A stretch of 64,000 nt of DNA. Origin: Euclidia mi. Taxonomy: Eukaryota; Arthropoda; Insecta; Lepidoptera; Erebidae. The translations under genes and the position numbers were made by a program. A model generated the notes under the pieces. That model was given only the letters and a program-made list of their open reading frames with translations. It ran no database searches and had not been told where the DNA came from. Positions 1-11,206 of this stretch are shown here, one piece after another; position 1 is the first letter of the stretch; each line of letters starts with the position of its first letter. The stretch spans positions 2,398,830-2,462,829 of the forward strand of contig OX123191.2 of assembly GCA_944739405.2 (NCBI GenBank). The letters run 5' to 3'.

Positions 1-663
1 TATCTGTGCTTGTACTTATATAGTAATTAGCGTCTATTGAGAAGGAAACCCTAAGCAGCGGCGCACGAAATGCTAAAATTAAAACCAAGATCCTTTAAAA
101 CGACATTACATTGTGTATCACCCAATATCCTGCGTTCGAACAAACTTACATTATGCCATTTGATTCTTAATGATTTTATAATGAAGACCAATAATTGTAT
201 ATTAATTTGTTTCTTTTGTATCTGTGCCACAGATCAGATGAATTTGTTCACTTCCGCTTTAAATAAGTGTAGATAATGATAGACAAATAATCTAATGATT
301 TGAAGTGGTGAATTAAATGAAATGCAGATTATTCTGGCGTTTGATAGAGTTATTACTGCAAAATATTCACAAATTCGCGGCCGCAGGTAAAGTAGTTGAT
401 ATATTCCAAACTGAAAACTAGATTTACATTAGACTCATATTTAGTACCTAGACCAGGTTTAAGGTGTCAACCAATCATGATTGAACTTATCGAAACCAAG
501 CATGTTATAGAAGTAGAGCTTAAATTGCATAACAGAAAACCGAAGCAAAATTATTAAACCTCATTTCTTAATTTAGTTTCTAATTCAATACAACTCGAAA
601 CAAAAAGCTATGCCACTCTCCAGCCTCTAAACTATCAGCACGCATAAAATTATACATAATAAT
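1..663. other. No gene seen
   Basis: A+T-rich DNA. Open frames here are short, have no recognisable domain and no coding-like composition. I see no repeat family that I can name. Confidence 0.5.
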
Positions 664-850
664 ATGCTCACGCCTTTGTCCCTTCGGGGAAGGTGGAGAC
701 AACGGAATGCCAATTGCGTCTATCCTCAAAAACCTCACGCGCTTCCTCTACACTCATTAGTGTTTTCGTACATGCTCGCCGGTTCCGGGTGCTTCGGACC
801 TTTCCGTTTTCCAAAACGTCACCAATTTGGTCGACGGAGGTCTGCCGCAT
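664..850 (-). pseudogene. Non-LTR retrotransposon C-terminal scrap
   Basis: A 60-codon reverse-strand frame ends with residues reading SVEEAREVFEDRRNWHSVV followed by a short hydrophilic tail and a stop. The pattern of an EA(K/R)EV segment, then a DR..W.S(V/I)VS segment, matches the extreme C-terminus of an insect LINE reverse transcriptase protein. A second copy with the same pattern is at about 62115-62230, which supports one repeat family. No catalytic domain remains, so this is a 3' relic. The clade is not certain. Confidence 0.5.
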
Positions 851-2029
851 ACAACTTTACATAAATAAATTATATTTTTGAAAGAATGACAAATAAAAAA
901 TACACTATCAAGCATGTTTAATATAAGTATAGAATTGTGATTGTTGTTGGTTGCGAAGCGTATTGGGTGTACAATTACATTTGCGATCAGATCAGAGCCT
1001 CTGGCTTAACACACGCTGTGTAGTACTATCCGTTTGTATATCCGTTGTAAACATACATTTGCCAATGGCTAAAATAGTATGCCTGCTGATTATGGGCGTA
1101 CAGCTCCACAGTTACAATCGCGTTACGGGGCGTGTAACCGGTTAACTGGTTGTTGAAAAATAAAGTAATTTTCATCACCTGGTTAATTAATATGTAGAAA
1201 CGTTGACAGTAAAAAATGACTGAATGAAAATATTTCAGGTATAGGAATATCAATTTTGTTATCATAGGTAAAATTATTCTATTGCCTTATAAAATGCAAA
1301 GCCATACCTTACTTAACAAACAAATGAGTAATAAATGTGAATTTTCTAGATCCGTAGGGATCTTAATGACTGTAAAAACTGAAATCACCTGTAATGAAAG
1401 GCATAAAACTTCAATATTAATATATTATATACAATCTACATAAACATTTCAAAATAATATCATACTCATATTTCAAGAATATTCATATTATTGTTAAAAC
1501 GATTAGCGATAAATTAAATATCGCTCTATATTGAGTTAATTTTGCTCTCAGTGACATTGTACAACTTAATAAAACGAAGCCTTCAAAATGAAGCAAGCCT
1601 TTGTAAACATGAAATGGTTTAGAAGATTAAGAAGCAAAAGATAATCGATCACAAAATTCCATTAAAATTTATCGAATCTTTCTGAATGAGCGGCAAATAA
1701 TTAATTAAAACATTTAATTAATTATACGACTAAAAGCGGCGTATACAAATTATGGATAGCCCGGTTTGTTTGATGTTGGGGCTCTATTAGGGTAACCACA
1801 AACGTGCCAAGAGGCCAGATGTTCCACGTAGCTTTCTAGGAATGTTATAATTATTGTTCATTACTGTAATCTATTATTTATTTGGTTTCGTAAATGACGT
1901 AGGTGTTTTAAGTGGGCGCTCTGCTTTGGAGCTTTATGTGGAGTGTTGTGGGTAACATGAAAAATAGGTGGGTGTTCGTTAGTTTTAATGTACCGTTGTA
2001 TTTTTATATAAGCAACTGCTATGGAAAAT
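851..2029. other. No gene seen
   Basis: Mostly A+T-rich single-copy-looking DNA. A short inverted repeat at about 1699-1727 (ATAATTAATTA and its complement) is the only structure seen. The stretch at about 1740-2029 runs into a tetranucleotide repeat and could be the 3' untranslated part of a LINE, but I cannot show that. Confidence 0.4.
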
Positions 2030-2055
2030 GAAAAGAAAGAAAGAAAGAAAGAAAA
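2030..2055. repeat. GAAA microsatellite
   Basis: About five to six tandem GAAA units. It sits directly before a non-coding stretch that looks repetitive, so it may be the simple-sequence end of a retroelement. Confidence 0.8.
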
Positions 2056-2318
2056 ATGCGTTTATTTCTATCAGACGAAAGACATGAACAATAACGACAA
2101 TGTTGAAAAACAAAAACATTACAGTATAACTGTACAAATCTGTGCACGCCTGTCGCCTGCATAAAAATAGGAGGCCAGTTCAGCATATTGCCGGACACAT
2201 GTGCCCGGCACTGGTTTTCAACTGGCTCCTCAAGTCGACGCGGACGTCAAACCAATGAGCAGTATAACTACAAACTATAAAATATTTGACATAGATAACA
2301 ATAAAATTAAAAGAAATG

Positions 2319-2480
2319 ATTTATACAACTAGCAAAAGATTACACACATTTTTTTTCCAGTACATAACAACGTTTGTAAATGCACAAATAACATTTATAA
2401 AGAATAATTTATACAGCTAGCAAAAAACCCAAGGTTACACATTTTTTTTTCAGTACATAGCAACATTTGTAAATGCACAT
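2319..2480 (+). repeat. Imperfect tandem duplication, about 88 bp period
   Basis: Two adjacent copies share ATTTATACA(A/G)CTAGCAAAA, a run of T, CAGTACATA(A/G)CAAC and TTTGTAAATGCACA. The first is at about 2319-2388 and the second at about 2407-2480. No coding potential was seen. Confidence 0.75.
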
Positions 2481-3237
2481 TAAAATGGTTTATTTCTGAC
2501 ATTGACACTTAAGCTACAGTGCTACAGTAATGTCATTATGTCACCAATCACCAATACGATTTCGTTACATAATCGATAAACAAAAGCAAGTGTCAGAAAT
2601 ACGATGCAGTTACATAATAAAAACTAAAACAACATAAAGATTATAATAATATCCGTGCTTTAACATAAACACGTATGCTAGTGAGTATCAAAGGTTTCGG
2701 CCGCGGCCGGCGTAACAGCTAAGCGTGTTAATACTTGCAGCGCGGTGAGCAATGTTGATGCTGAAATGAGACAATGCATAGAGCGAGATGTACATAGACG
2801 CCAACAGTGACGTTGTAATACCTTCCGCGTGCCAAACAAACAAGGTTATGTAATCATTGTAACCTTCAATGTTTCATTTCGCCTGTGTCTCGACCACGAC
2901 TCAATATTATCGCCGCCACTACCGGACAATATTGATTACATCGGACACTACCATATATGTACAAAAATACTCGTAAGCACGAACAGAACAGTGTTTTTCT
3001 GAAAGACAAAAATCAATCATCAAAGACAAGAGAAGGCGCGTTCGTTCTCTTGTATTAGGGCAAGACTATCTGAACAGCTGCAATATTAACAATTTCTCAA
3101 TGACATGGCGCTCAAAGGGTTTTGAAGAACATCATTCTTACTTTATAATTAGAGCAAACCTTAATAAAGGGTTAATTGACTATTATAATACGATTGGGTA
3201 GAATATCACAGACATGATGAATTCGTAATCGTCACCA

Positions 3238-3360
3238 TCAGCCTGCCATAGTTAGTCCACAGCTGAATATAGGCTTCTCCAATAGCACGCCACTAAGTCC
3301 AATTTTCGGCTCTTCATGTCCAGCCACTGCCAGCCACTTTTTGACTATCGTCTATTAGGT
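3238..3360. repeat. LINE 3' remnant (RTE-type untranslated region)
   Basis: Contains the run CACAGCTGAATATAGGCTTC and a downstream segment about a 'ccactgccagcca' sequence. These resemble the widespread lepidopteran RTE-type 3' end built around 'ccactgctg.acataggcctcc'. Related scraps are at 11825-12065 and 12600-12700. No coding remains. Confidence 0.55.
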
Positions 3361-3427
3361 AATTATTAACAGCTTAACCCGATGCCCTTTATTGCATAAC
3401 CCGGGAGTAGGGCCCGCTAGTTTATCG

Positions 3428-3480
3428 AAGCGCCTGTATCCCGGAGGGGTTGGTAGAGGTGTAGGTATTTTTTTATTTAT
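3428..3480 (-). repeat. Family A/B SINE tail fragment
   Basis: The text CGCCTGTATCCCGGAGGGGT is the reverse complement of the SINE tail that ends 'ccccttcggggatacaggcg'. It lies directly next to a nearly full family A copy, so two SINEs or a partial duplication are adjacent here. Confidence 0.6.
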
Positions 3481-3490
3481 TTTTTATTTA

Positions 3491-3737
3491 TAGTCTCACG
3501 CCTGTATCCCCGAAGGGGTAGACAGAGGTGTAAATATTACACCAAGGTTTCGCCATGTATATTTAGGTCCCACGTAATAGGGAGCGAGCCTATTGCCGTT
3601 ACCGGGCACATCACCAGTCTCCGGGCTGCTACTGAGTATTAGGAAAAACCTAGTAACACTTTTGCCCGACCCGGGCATCGAACCCGGGACCGCCGATCGG
3701 CAGTCGCATACGCTATCCACTGGACCATGGAGGCAGT
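3491..3737 (-). repeat. tRNA-headed SINE, family A, copy 1
   Basis: Read on the reverse strand the element starts with a tRNA-like head. An A box lies in GGTCCAGTGGATAGCGTATG and a B box in GGGTTCGATGCCCGG; these are internal RNA polymerase III promoter boxes. The unique body contains 'gtgatgtgcccggtaacggc' and the tail ends 'ggggatacaggcgtgagact'. Other copies are at 5184, 15374 and 28339. It has no protein gene and depends on LINE enzymes for movement (known of SINEs). Confidence 0.85.
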
Positions 3738-4407
3738 TGTCATATTACACCAACATTTCGCCATGTTATAAATTCCGGACAGCTAATCTATTTTGGGAAG
3801 ATAAACTTCAACGCTCTACCTCCTTGTTCATAATACAGGGTCTCCACAAAGAAGCTCTGCCAACCCTACTCATTGCAGAAAGTCAACACGACGAAGTACG
3901 TAAGCGGGTAGTTGGACTATAATATACAACTACCCTCATTAATCATCGGAACACGGAGTGCCATGCAAGTTTACCAGTTTCGTAACCACCCTTTGTGAAG
4001 GAACGGACTTCATATTTCCGTATTTTTTGCTGTGAAGTCACGGCTTGAACCCAAAACAGTGAACTTGTTAACTTGAAGAAAGTCTATGCAATTTTTTTAT
4101 GTTATCATATGTACATTCGTTTTACGGATGTAGCCTTCCACTATTGATTTGGCACATTTTGCGTTGAGGCGCTCATAGCTTCACTTGACTTGCCATTTTT
4201 AATTAATTGGCAAAGTTATAAATGTTGTAACCTTGTCGATTTCAATTCTTGTCTCAGGAGAAGAATTGTAAGACCGTATCTCATGAAAGGCCAGTCCTTA
4301 AACTCCGACATGAAGGTTGAACTCACGAAAGAGTGAAAGACTTTTAAAAACAAGGTGTGAATAAAAAAGTGTATACAATTCCATTAAATACCCTTTGTAG
4401 TAAATAG
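3738..4407. other. No gene seen
   Basis: A+T-rich DNA without a supportable open frame or named repeat. Confidence 0.4.
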
Positions 4408-4775
4408 CCGTGTGGGTGACGGCATAGAATACAAGTGTCACCACCCCCTAAGGGATAACACGATGCAGATACCATCTTTGCGTAGAGACGGAGAACTCGA
4501 CATCAAACCCTATACGACTGCCTCGTTGGTCTCGCGGCATAAGTGTGTGCCTGGGATCGGGAGGTCCCGGGTTCGATTCCTGGGTCGGGCAATGTTATTG
4601 GGTTTTTCTGTCACGAAATTCTTAGTAGCAGCACGGAGTCTGGTAATGTGCCCGGTACGGCAATAGACTCGCCCCTTATTACGTGGGACTAAAGTATATC
4701 TGGCGAAAAGTGGGTGTAGAAATACACCTCTGCCTACCTCTTCAGGGTTATAGGCGTGAGACTTTGTATGTATGT
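4408..4775 (+). repeat. Composite repeat D plus SINE family B, copy 1
   Basis: Positions 4408 to about 4512 hold a non-coding module with GCCGTGTGGGTGACGGCATA, then AAGTGTCACCACCCCCTA. From about 4513 a tRNA-headed SINE follows, with head CTCGTTGGTCTCGCGGCATA and B box GGGTTCGATTCC, and a tail ending near 'tataggcgtgagac'. The same module-SINE junction recurs at 54184-54580, so the two parts moved as one unit. In the second copy the module also contains a block about 'cccgtgggtgtcgtaagagg' that is deleted here. Pieces of the D module alone occur at about 11985-12055, 20682-20740 and 62390-62450. Confidence 0.8.
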
Positions 4776-5418
4776 AGTAAATATCTACTTTCAAATTGTC
4801 ACGACTTTTACACATAATATTTATATATGATTGATATAACTTCTATTTGCTCCAATATTTCGGTTTTACTTACACCAATATTGGTCACGGCAAGCTTTAC
4901 TACTCTTATTCGTCTATTTAAGAGATCACATTCGACCACTGCGGACAATAGAATCGCCATGTTGCTACACATAACTAAATTTATTAGCCGAATGCCATAA
5001 GTTGCTAAATTCACTGGCGCCAATAACTGTTCATCGAAGCAGTTACATTTACATTTCTTATCGTGTTTATAGTTTTAGGTATTGAAATATTGTTTATTTA
5101 ATATTTTGACTTGTTTTGTGCGATCTAATACTGCTTTATCGATTTTAGTGGGATTTTGCTGGTCATCAAATACCAGAAAATTTAGAGACCGTGGTCCAGT
5201 GGATTGCGTATGTGACTGCTGATCGAAGGTCCCAGGTTCGATTCCCGGGTCGGGCAAAAGTGTTACTGGATTTTTCCGAATACTTAGTAGCAGCCCGGAG
5301 TCAAGTGATGTGCCCGGTAACGGCAATAGGCTCGCCCCTTTTACTTGGGACCTAAAAAATCATGGCGAAATGTGGGTGTAATATTTACACCTCTGCCTAC
5401 CCCTTCGGGGATACAGGC

Positions 5419-6598
5419 CGGCTGTCCCAAATCAAAACCCAGTAAGGGACATTTTTGTCGAAATCAAGATTTTTACACCATGCTTTTAACAAAGTTAATG
5501 TCCACAATATGCAAAAACCCTTTTTTCAATAAAGGCCTCCATTCCCAATATAGCGATACCATAAAACCTAGTAAGTGCACAGACTAAACCACAATCCCCA
5601 AATCAAAAACCTAGTAACAGCTGATAACCAGTTCAAAACACAGCAAGGCATACGTACTTACTTTGTTTTGGATTGGGAATTTCAACTTGCTAGGTTTTTG
5701 ATTCGGGAATTATTAAATTTTTTTTTTATTGTATAAGGCGGCAAATAAGCAGACGGATCGCCTGATGGTAAGCAATTACCGCCACCCATGGACACAAGCA
5801 ACACCACAGGAGTCACAAGTGCGTTGCCGCCCCTTGGGGTTGGGAAAAGGGATAGGATAAGGAGTGGGATGAGGGAGAAGGAATAGGGGATAGGGCCTCC
5901 GGCACTCTCACTCACCGAACGAAACGCAACAGTTCAGGTACTGTTACTTTACGTCGATTTTCTGTGAGAGGGTAGTACTTCCCCGGTCGAACCGACCCAT
6001 TCATGCTGAAATCAGCAAGGCTCTACTACCTAGTAGTATGTCTAAAATACCATAAAAGCTATAAATTACACAGTATAGCACACACCCGAGTTTCTATCTC
6101 CAGGAATAAGGGTTTAAATTAGAGAGAAAACATCAAATTTTGTATTTTGAGCTTATCTGTTTTTGTTTTTAATTCCTCGTTTTCTACTATAATTTGGAAC
6201 GTTTCACATTAAATTACTTCACTCTCTAAGAATTAGAATAATAAACATGGTTAATTTTCGTTAATGTAATTTACTGCAATATTTATTTACTCATTTTCTT
6301 TATCATAACTTTTATCATGACTAAAAGTTTTGTTACTTACTGTGTTTTGGTTTAGAGGGCAATGGGCAATGGTTAGTGTTGGATCCCATTCCAAACTTAG
6401 TAAGTGTTATACAACGTGCATCAAATTATATTTTTAAAGTTTTAGCATGCAAATATGTAGGCAGTAATCTTATCTACCATCTCCAAGAATCATATTCAGC
6501 TGTAGATTCATAGTTTAGTAAGGCATAATAATTTTTTTTTTTGCCCTCCTGTAAAATTTGTTCGAAGTCCCTTACTGTGTTTTGATTTGGGACAGCCG
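5419..6598. mobile_element. Non-autonomous DNA transposon with 32-bp inverted ends and 4-bp target duplication
   Basis: The ends are CGGCTGTCCCAAATCAAAAC... and its reverse complement. They match over about 32 bp with one mismatch. The flanking AGGC (5415-5418 and 6599-6602) is a single AGGC in intact SINE copies, so both borders are exact. The 1180 bp encode no transposase. A motif close to CCCAAATCAAAACCTAGTAA recurs about nine times in both orientations (near 5424, 5544, 5593, 5629, 5660, 5686, 6331, 6383 and 6569). That resembles the subterminal repeats that transposases bind. A separate interspersed repeat is nested at about 5708-6045. Superfamily is not assigned; 4-bp duplications are known for Sola, Academ and Ginger types among others. 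Confidence 0.85.
5708..6045 (+). repeat. Nested lepidopteran interspersed repeat
   Basis: Starts in a T-rich run, then 'gcctgatggtaagcaattac' and 'cgccacccatggacacaagc', and ends near 'ttccccggtcgaaccgaccc'. This layout matches a very common moth/butterfly repeat (recognised from memory, not named). A 3' piece of the same kind is at about 22505-22565 (ACTACCCCGGTCAAGCCGTC). It is inserted in the transposon at 5419-6598. Confidence 0.6.
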
Positions 6599-6625
6599 AG
6601 GCGTGAGACTATAAAAAAAAATTTG

Positions 6626-7419
6626 AGACCTGCGTGAAAAAAATCCATAAGAAAATTACGTAAAATTTAATCAACAGACATACAGAATAACAAGACATAC
6701 AAAAAAGATATAGATGCCATAGAATCAAATAAAGATGCTCCAAGAAATGACAGTAAGACAGGCCAACGGCCGTATTAACCCCGAGTGTGTCAATTGACTA
6801 ATAACTCATGCGGGTTGATAATATGTGTGAACCACACAAATGGACCTGTTGAGTGTTGCGTATGACTCTTTAATGTTTTTATTACCGTAACGGCTATTGA
6901 GGAAGACGTTTTGATATACTGTTTTTGCTTTAAGAATATAACGATTACAGTAGACATCTTTTTAGAATATGTTTGAAATTTTCATTTAAGATCAAATTGC
7001 ACCTCGTGACTTTAATAAAAAAATGCGATTAAACTACTATCTACTTCTGATTTTACTGAGATTACATTTGAACAGAATGATCTAGAAACACACATTGTTT
7101 ATTATTTTTCGTATCGTATATTATAAAGTAGCACTTTACAGGAACCGAGGGCACGGAAAAATATAATTATGTTATACTTTCCCGACTTAGCACTTACTAC
7201 AAATTTACATAAGAGGTTGATTATATTGTAATAACTTCAAAGTAATCGTTCATACAATTTTGAAGGTAATAATAAACTGCTGATGACACAAATTTTCTTT
7301 GAGTAGCACTTTCTTGGCACTTAACTAGCAGTTTTGAATTGTGCCTCGTTTAGTCTTAATGTTCGTTAATTATACCGTATTTTTGAGCTATTAAATTCGG
7401 TAAAAGCTTCGGTTCCAAA
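6626..7419. other. No gene seen
   Basis: A+T-rich DNA; no supportable open frame. Confidence 0.4.
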
Positions 7420-7500
7420 GCATAACTGGCGAAGTGTGGGTGTGTAATACACCACTGCCTACCCCTTCGGGGATAAAAGGCGTGAAGTTATGCTATGTTA
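7420..7500 (+). repeat. SINE family B tail fragment
   Basis: Carries 'tactggcg'-type start, then TACCCCTTCGGGGATAAAAG and 'gcgtgaagttatg', nearly the same as the tail of the family B copy at 54500-54580. The tRNA-like head is missing. Confidence 0.7.
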
Positions 7501-8225
7501 TGTTTTTAGCTATAAGTTATAGGTGCTTGATACACTCAAAACCTTCCACACGGATCTTTGCACAGTTTTACCAATAGACAGTGAGTTCCTGAGAAAGGTT
7601 AAGATGAATATTTTAAATTCCGCTGCAATTACTTCGCATACTATTCATGTTTAGCTAATATTTTATTTAAATTTTAACTTGCACCGTTTGTTATTAAATC
7701 AAGTTTATTGTGCAGATACTATAATCCATTACTAAAATAGACAACAAAGCCGATGGCAGTCATAAAAGGATCAATTATGGTTTGCAATTTAATATTTGCA
7801 ATATTAAATTTAAACTTCGCGTTTAAAAAGTATTTCCGTTTTAATTTTTGTGATTGGATGGATTACAATAGAGACATGTTTGTTTTAGGGTGAAGGGAGT
7901 AGATGAATCTATGCAGTATTACGTTCTTAAAATATGAATGTAACCCACTAGTGACCTTTTTAGTCTTTCGGTGAGTGAGAGCACCAGCTTATTTTGATTT
8001 TCATTTACATTCTTCCTGGCGCGACATTAAGTTTAACCTATTTTATTGGCAAGCATTTTTGCACAGGAAATTGTCTATGAACTAAGATCACCCTAATCAC
8101 TCAATCAGTAAACAAAATATAATTTACGGCATTCGATCTCAATTTATCAAATTTTGTAGTACTGAATATAAAACTCATAAATTTAGTTAAAATATTTTTT
8201 TTATAAATTCAGCTTGCTTTTTATT
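7501..8225. other. No gene seen
   Basis: A+T-rich DNA; no supportable open frame or named repeat. Confidence 0.4.
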
Positions 8226-8465
8226 TAGTAGACAACTAATTAAAACTACGGATGTACTAATATTATAAATGCCATATTGTGTATGTATATACATATCTAC
8301 GTATGTTCCGTACACCTAAACTGATATTGATGAAATTTAATATAGATATACATTGGACCACGGCGACGAACATAGGCTAGCATTCGTTGCGAAAATAAAA
8401 CTGGTAGTTGTTGTAGGCGAGCGTACAAAAGCGTGGACGAAACCGCGGGCAGCAGCGACTACAGA
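8226..8465 (+). repeat. Lepidopteran interspersed repeat
   Basis: Contains CTGATATTGATGAAATTTAA and, at its end, GACGAAACCGCGGGCAGCAG. This order (a 'tgatgaaatt' block, then a '(g)acgaa.ccgcgggca.cag' end) is a common feature of interspersed repeats in moths and butterflies. It has no coding content. The class is not certain. Confidence 0.5.
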
Positions 8466-9469
8466 ATAATACTTACTTTCCGGTGAACAAATTCTTTAGC
8501 TGCCAACTAGCGCAAGTAAGTCAACAGTACTCAACGCTCCATAAACAGTAAAGTTACTTCTCCCATCGCTGAAACTCTTACTTCCTCGATATTCTTCTAA
8601 TCTTAAGTCTACATTCTTAAGCGTTTAGTACTGCCAGTAGCAGAACATTTTTAAAGTTCTTTCTTTTTGAACTTTTGTAAAAAATAAGCGCAGACTGAGT
8701 TTCTGGAGAGCGGCGACATGAAATTGCATGTAACTGTTTACCGAATCGTTATGATATAAGGTTTGCTGAGTTTATTCATTGATTCTATAATTTATTATGT
8801 TCATTAAATGCATTCGTTTGAAGTGCTTTTAATGACATGAAACATTATTAAATTAAGCACTTTGCAAAGTTTTCTCATAGTTCGACAAACTATGTAAAAC
8901 GTATGATTTTAATTAGATTTTTTTTCTTATTGATGGTTTAAAATACCTCAATGAATTTATAAGCATTCAATCAACGGACACAAAGATCACCCACACACAA
9001 AGCAACAATTTGTGGGTCACACAAAGTATGGTCTCGTTTTGGGATAACTAAGTATTTGAGGGAAATTGTGCATACTCCATTAGGTACTAATAAAATGAAA
9101 AGTAAACATTAAACACACCCATGCAACCCAATATATAAATTAAAACATAAATAGTTTAATTGAAATTAAACTACAGCTTACGGATTTTATAAAAAATGTA
9201 GTTTCTAAATCATTCGGTTTAAATGTAATAACAAGTGAAACCAATATAACGCGATAAAATTCGTCAACTGTAGTTTTATTTCAATGTGTCACATTCGCGT
9301 AAATCCAAGAAAATACTATAAATAATTTAAACTTGGATCTGACTGGACTGAAAGAAAATTAAAACTCGCGGAAAATATAGACAGCTAACAGATCCCGTCC
9401 AGTGGCGAATGACAAGTGCAATCAATGGCTTAAACTGCCTACAATTTAACAACTAACCAATGTAATGTT
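8466..9469. other. No gene seen
   Basis: A+T-rich DNA; no supportable open frame. Confidence 0.4.
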
Positions 9470-9660
9470 ATGCATTCCACACATTGATTAAAACCCTAAT
9501 TACTGGTTTCAGTTTTGTATTGGACAGTGTGTAGGCTATTTGATATAACCTATTTTGTGTATATTTTTATTAGTTAATATACCTATACATTACTGGTTTC
9601 AGTATATATATAATATACTGAAACCAGTAATTAGGGTTTTAATCAATGTGTGGAATGCAT
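9470..9660. repeat. 43-bp perfect inverted repeat with an inner hairpin
   Basis: Positions 9470-9512 and 9618-9660 are exact reverse complements (ATGCATTCCACACATTGATT... outward). A third copy of the inner end (ATTACTGGTTTCAGTATA, 9589-9606) pairs with 9614-9631 as an 18-bp hairpin with a 7-nt loop. It could be a small MITE or a template-switch product. No target duplication was recognised. Confidence 0.85.
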
Positions 9661-9799
9661 TATTAGGTAATTATATACACACAATTATTAGGTAATAATT
9701 GGGGTAATTTATGTAATTAATTGTGTGGGCTATTGACGGTTGTATTTTGCAGAAATAAAGGTATTTTTAACTAGCGTGCAGTGAGAGGATTATTTGATA

Positions 9800-9955
9800 G
9801 ATCGGGATCCGATGGTTGTTGTCAATAACATGTATCTGGCCTTCCTCGAAGAGCTGGGGTGGCTCGAATGAAGACACCATTCCCACCCGCACGCAAAATA
9901 CACGCCAAGACGTGGAGTTGCGGAAACAGCCCGTGCCATCAAGTATCAAGTATCA
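9800..9955 (-). repeat. Interspersed repeat shared with 32966-33023
   Basis: On the reverse strand the segment reads GATACTTGAT, then GCACGGGCTGTTTCCGCAAC, then 'tccacgtcttggcg.gtattttgcgtgcg'. The same text is at 32966-33023 on the forward strand. The family is unnamed here; only the copy-to-copy match supports it. Confidence 0.65.
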
Positions 9956-10021
9956 AGTAACATGTATCTGAAAAGCACATTTTATTAAATTTTACTATTT
10001 TATATATTTTATACTTAAATT

Positions 10022-10275
10022 TGACTGCCTAGTTGGTCTCGCGGCATAAATGTGCGCGTGGGATTGGGAGGTATCGGGTTCGATTTCCGGGTCGCGCAAA
10101 GTGTTATAGGGATTTTCCGTAAGACATTCTCAGTAGCAGCACAGACTCTAGTAATGTGTCCGGTACGGCAATAGGCTCGTCGCCCCCTATTACGTGGGAC
10201 TAAAATAAATCCGGCGAAAAGCCTCTGCCTACCTCTTCGGGGATATAGGCGTGAGACTATGTATGTATGTATTTT
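10022..10275 (+). repeat. tRNA-headed SINE, family B, copy 2
   Basis: Head TAGTTGGTCTCGCGGCATAA, degraded B box GGGTTCGATTTCC, body 'taatgtgtccggtacggcaa' and tail 'ggggatataggcgtgagact' followed by TATG repeats. Compared with the copies at 4513 and 54320, it lacks the upstream D module. A short deletion after 'ccggcgaaaa' removes the 'gtgggtgtagaaatacac' block. Confidence 0.85.
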
Positions 10276-10458
10276 AGCTTGATCCTGTGGGTATTTCGGG
10301 CAATCCTATCTTTATGCACCCCTAGGTACCCAAGGAACAAACTTACCAAATTTCAGCTTATTGCACCTTATAGCTTTTTGGCTGTGCGGTGTCTGTCAGT
10401 CAGTCAGTAACAAAACAATTTTATATATACAGAAGAATTGACAAACCTAGCTTTATTT

Positions 10459-10513
10459 GGTTTTGCTCAACAAATTAATACCCAAGTAGGGTATTAATTT
10501 GTTGAGCAAAACC
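10459..10513. repeat. 25-bp perfect hairpin
   Basis: Arms 10459-10483 and 10489-10513 are exact reverse complements around the 5-nt loop AAGTA. No flanking duplication was seen. Confidence 0.9.
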
Positions 10514-11133
10514 GACAATCTAAAAAAAAAAAACAATTTCATCTCACAAAGTTTCGCTTGGAAATCGAACATACAACGTTTCCAAGCAGCCACGACCCAA
10601 CCACCTCACCAGCAGGCCTTATATTGCATCCAAGTTTAATATGATAAACAAGTGTAAAGTTTTAGATAGCTACTCGCGACGTCACCTAGAAACTAGAGCG
10701 TGTGACAGACAGATGTTTCTCATTATAAGCAGGAACTCATTTGTTACACAGGCTCAGTTTCCGTACGCCGTACTACAAGCTCGGAGTCAAGAGATTCTAG
10801 GACATATCCGTAACGCAGTGAAGATTTTTCTTCGCATTACGACTCTCTTTTATCTCTAAAGATGTTTTGAATAAAGAGGTTAATTTATTTACTATTGGAT
10901 GGCTAAATATCATTCGAAATGTATCCTGATTTAATTTTTATAAAAGTTGATATACGTAAACTGATGCAATGTTTATCAAGTAATTGTATATACTCTAAAA
11001 TTCGTTGTAAAAAGTGTTGGACTGATATTTTTACTAATGGCCGCATGATAGATAAGTTTGTGTGCATACATTCAATCAACGGACACAAACAACACGGAGA
11101 CTATATACTACGATATATCACGGAAAGTATCGT
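10514..11133. other. No gene seen
   Basis: No domain or repeat could be named. Open frames at 10641-10859 and 10919-11188 lack coding evidence. Confidence 0.4.
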
Positions 11134-11206
11134 CACTTGTGGGGATCGAACCCCCGACGCAGCTCTACAAGACGAGGTGACCGCGTAACCACTGCGCGAT
11201 ACGTGC
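11134..11206 (-). repeat. tRNA-like sequence (probable SINE head or tRNA relic)
   Basis: On the reverse strand an A-box-like run ATCGCGCAGTGGTTACGCGG is followed by B box GGGGGTTCGATCCCC. The ends do not pair as a clean acceptor stem, so I read it as a tRNA-derived relic, not a working tRNA gene. Confidence 0.5.

Larger units (their letters stand above)
5184..6625 (+). repeat. SINE family A, copy 2, split by a DNA transposon
   Basis: The head (GTGGTCCAGTGGATTGCGTA, B box GGTTCGATTCCCGG) and body run from 5184 to 5418. The tail resumes at 6599 with 'aggcgtgagactat'. Comparison with uninterrupted family A tails gives the empty site '...gatacAGGCgtgag'. AGGC is now present on both sides of the inserted element, as a 4-bp target duplication. 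Confidence 0.85.

Noticed and set aside
4513..4590. tRNA-like head with good A and B boxes as a tRNA gene
   Set aside because: It is followed by a SINE body repeated elsewhere, and the stems do not form a proper cloverleaf; the same holds for the other SINE heads.
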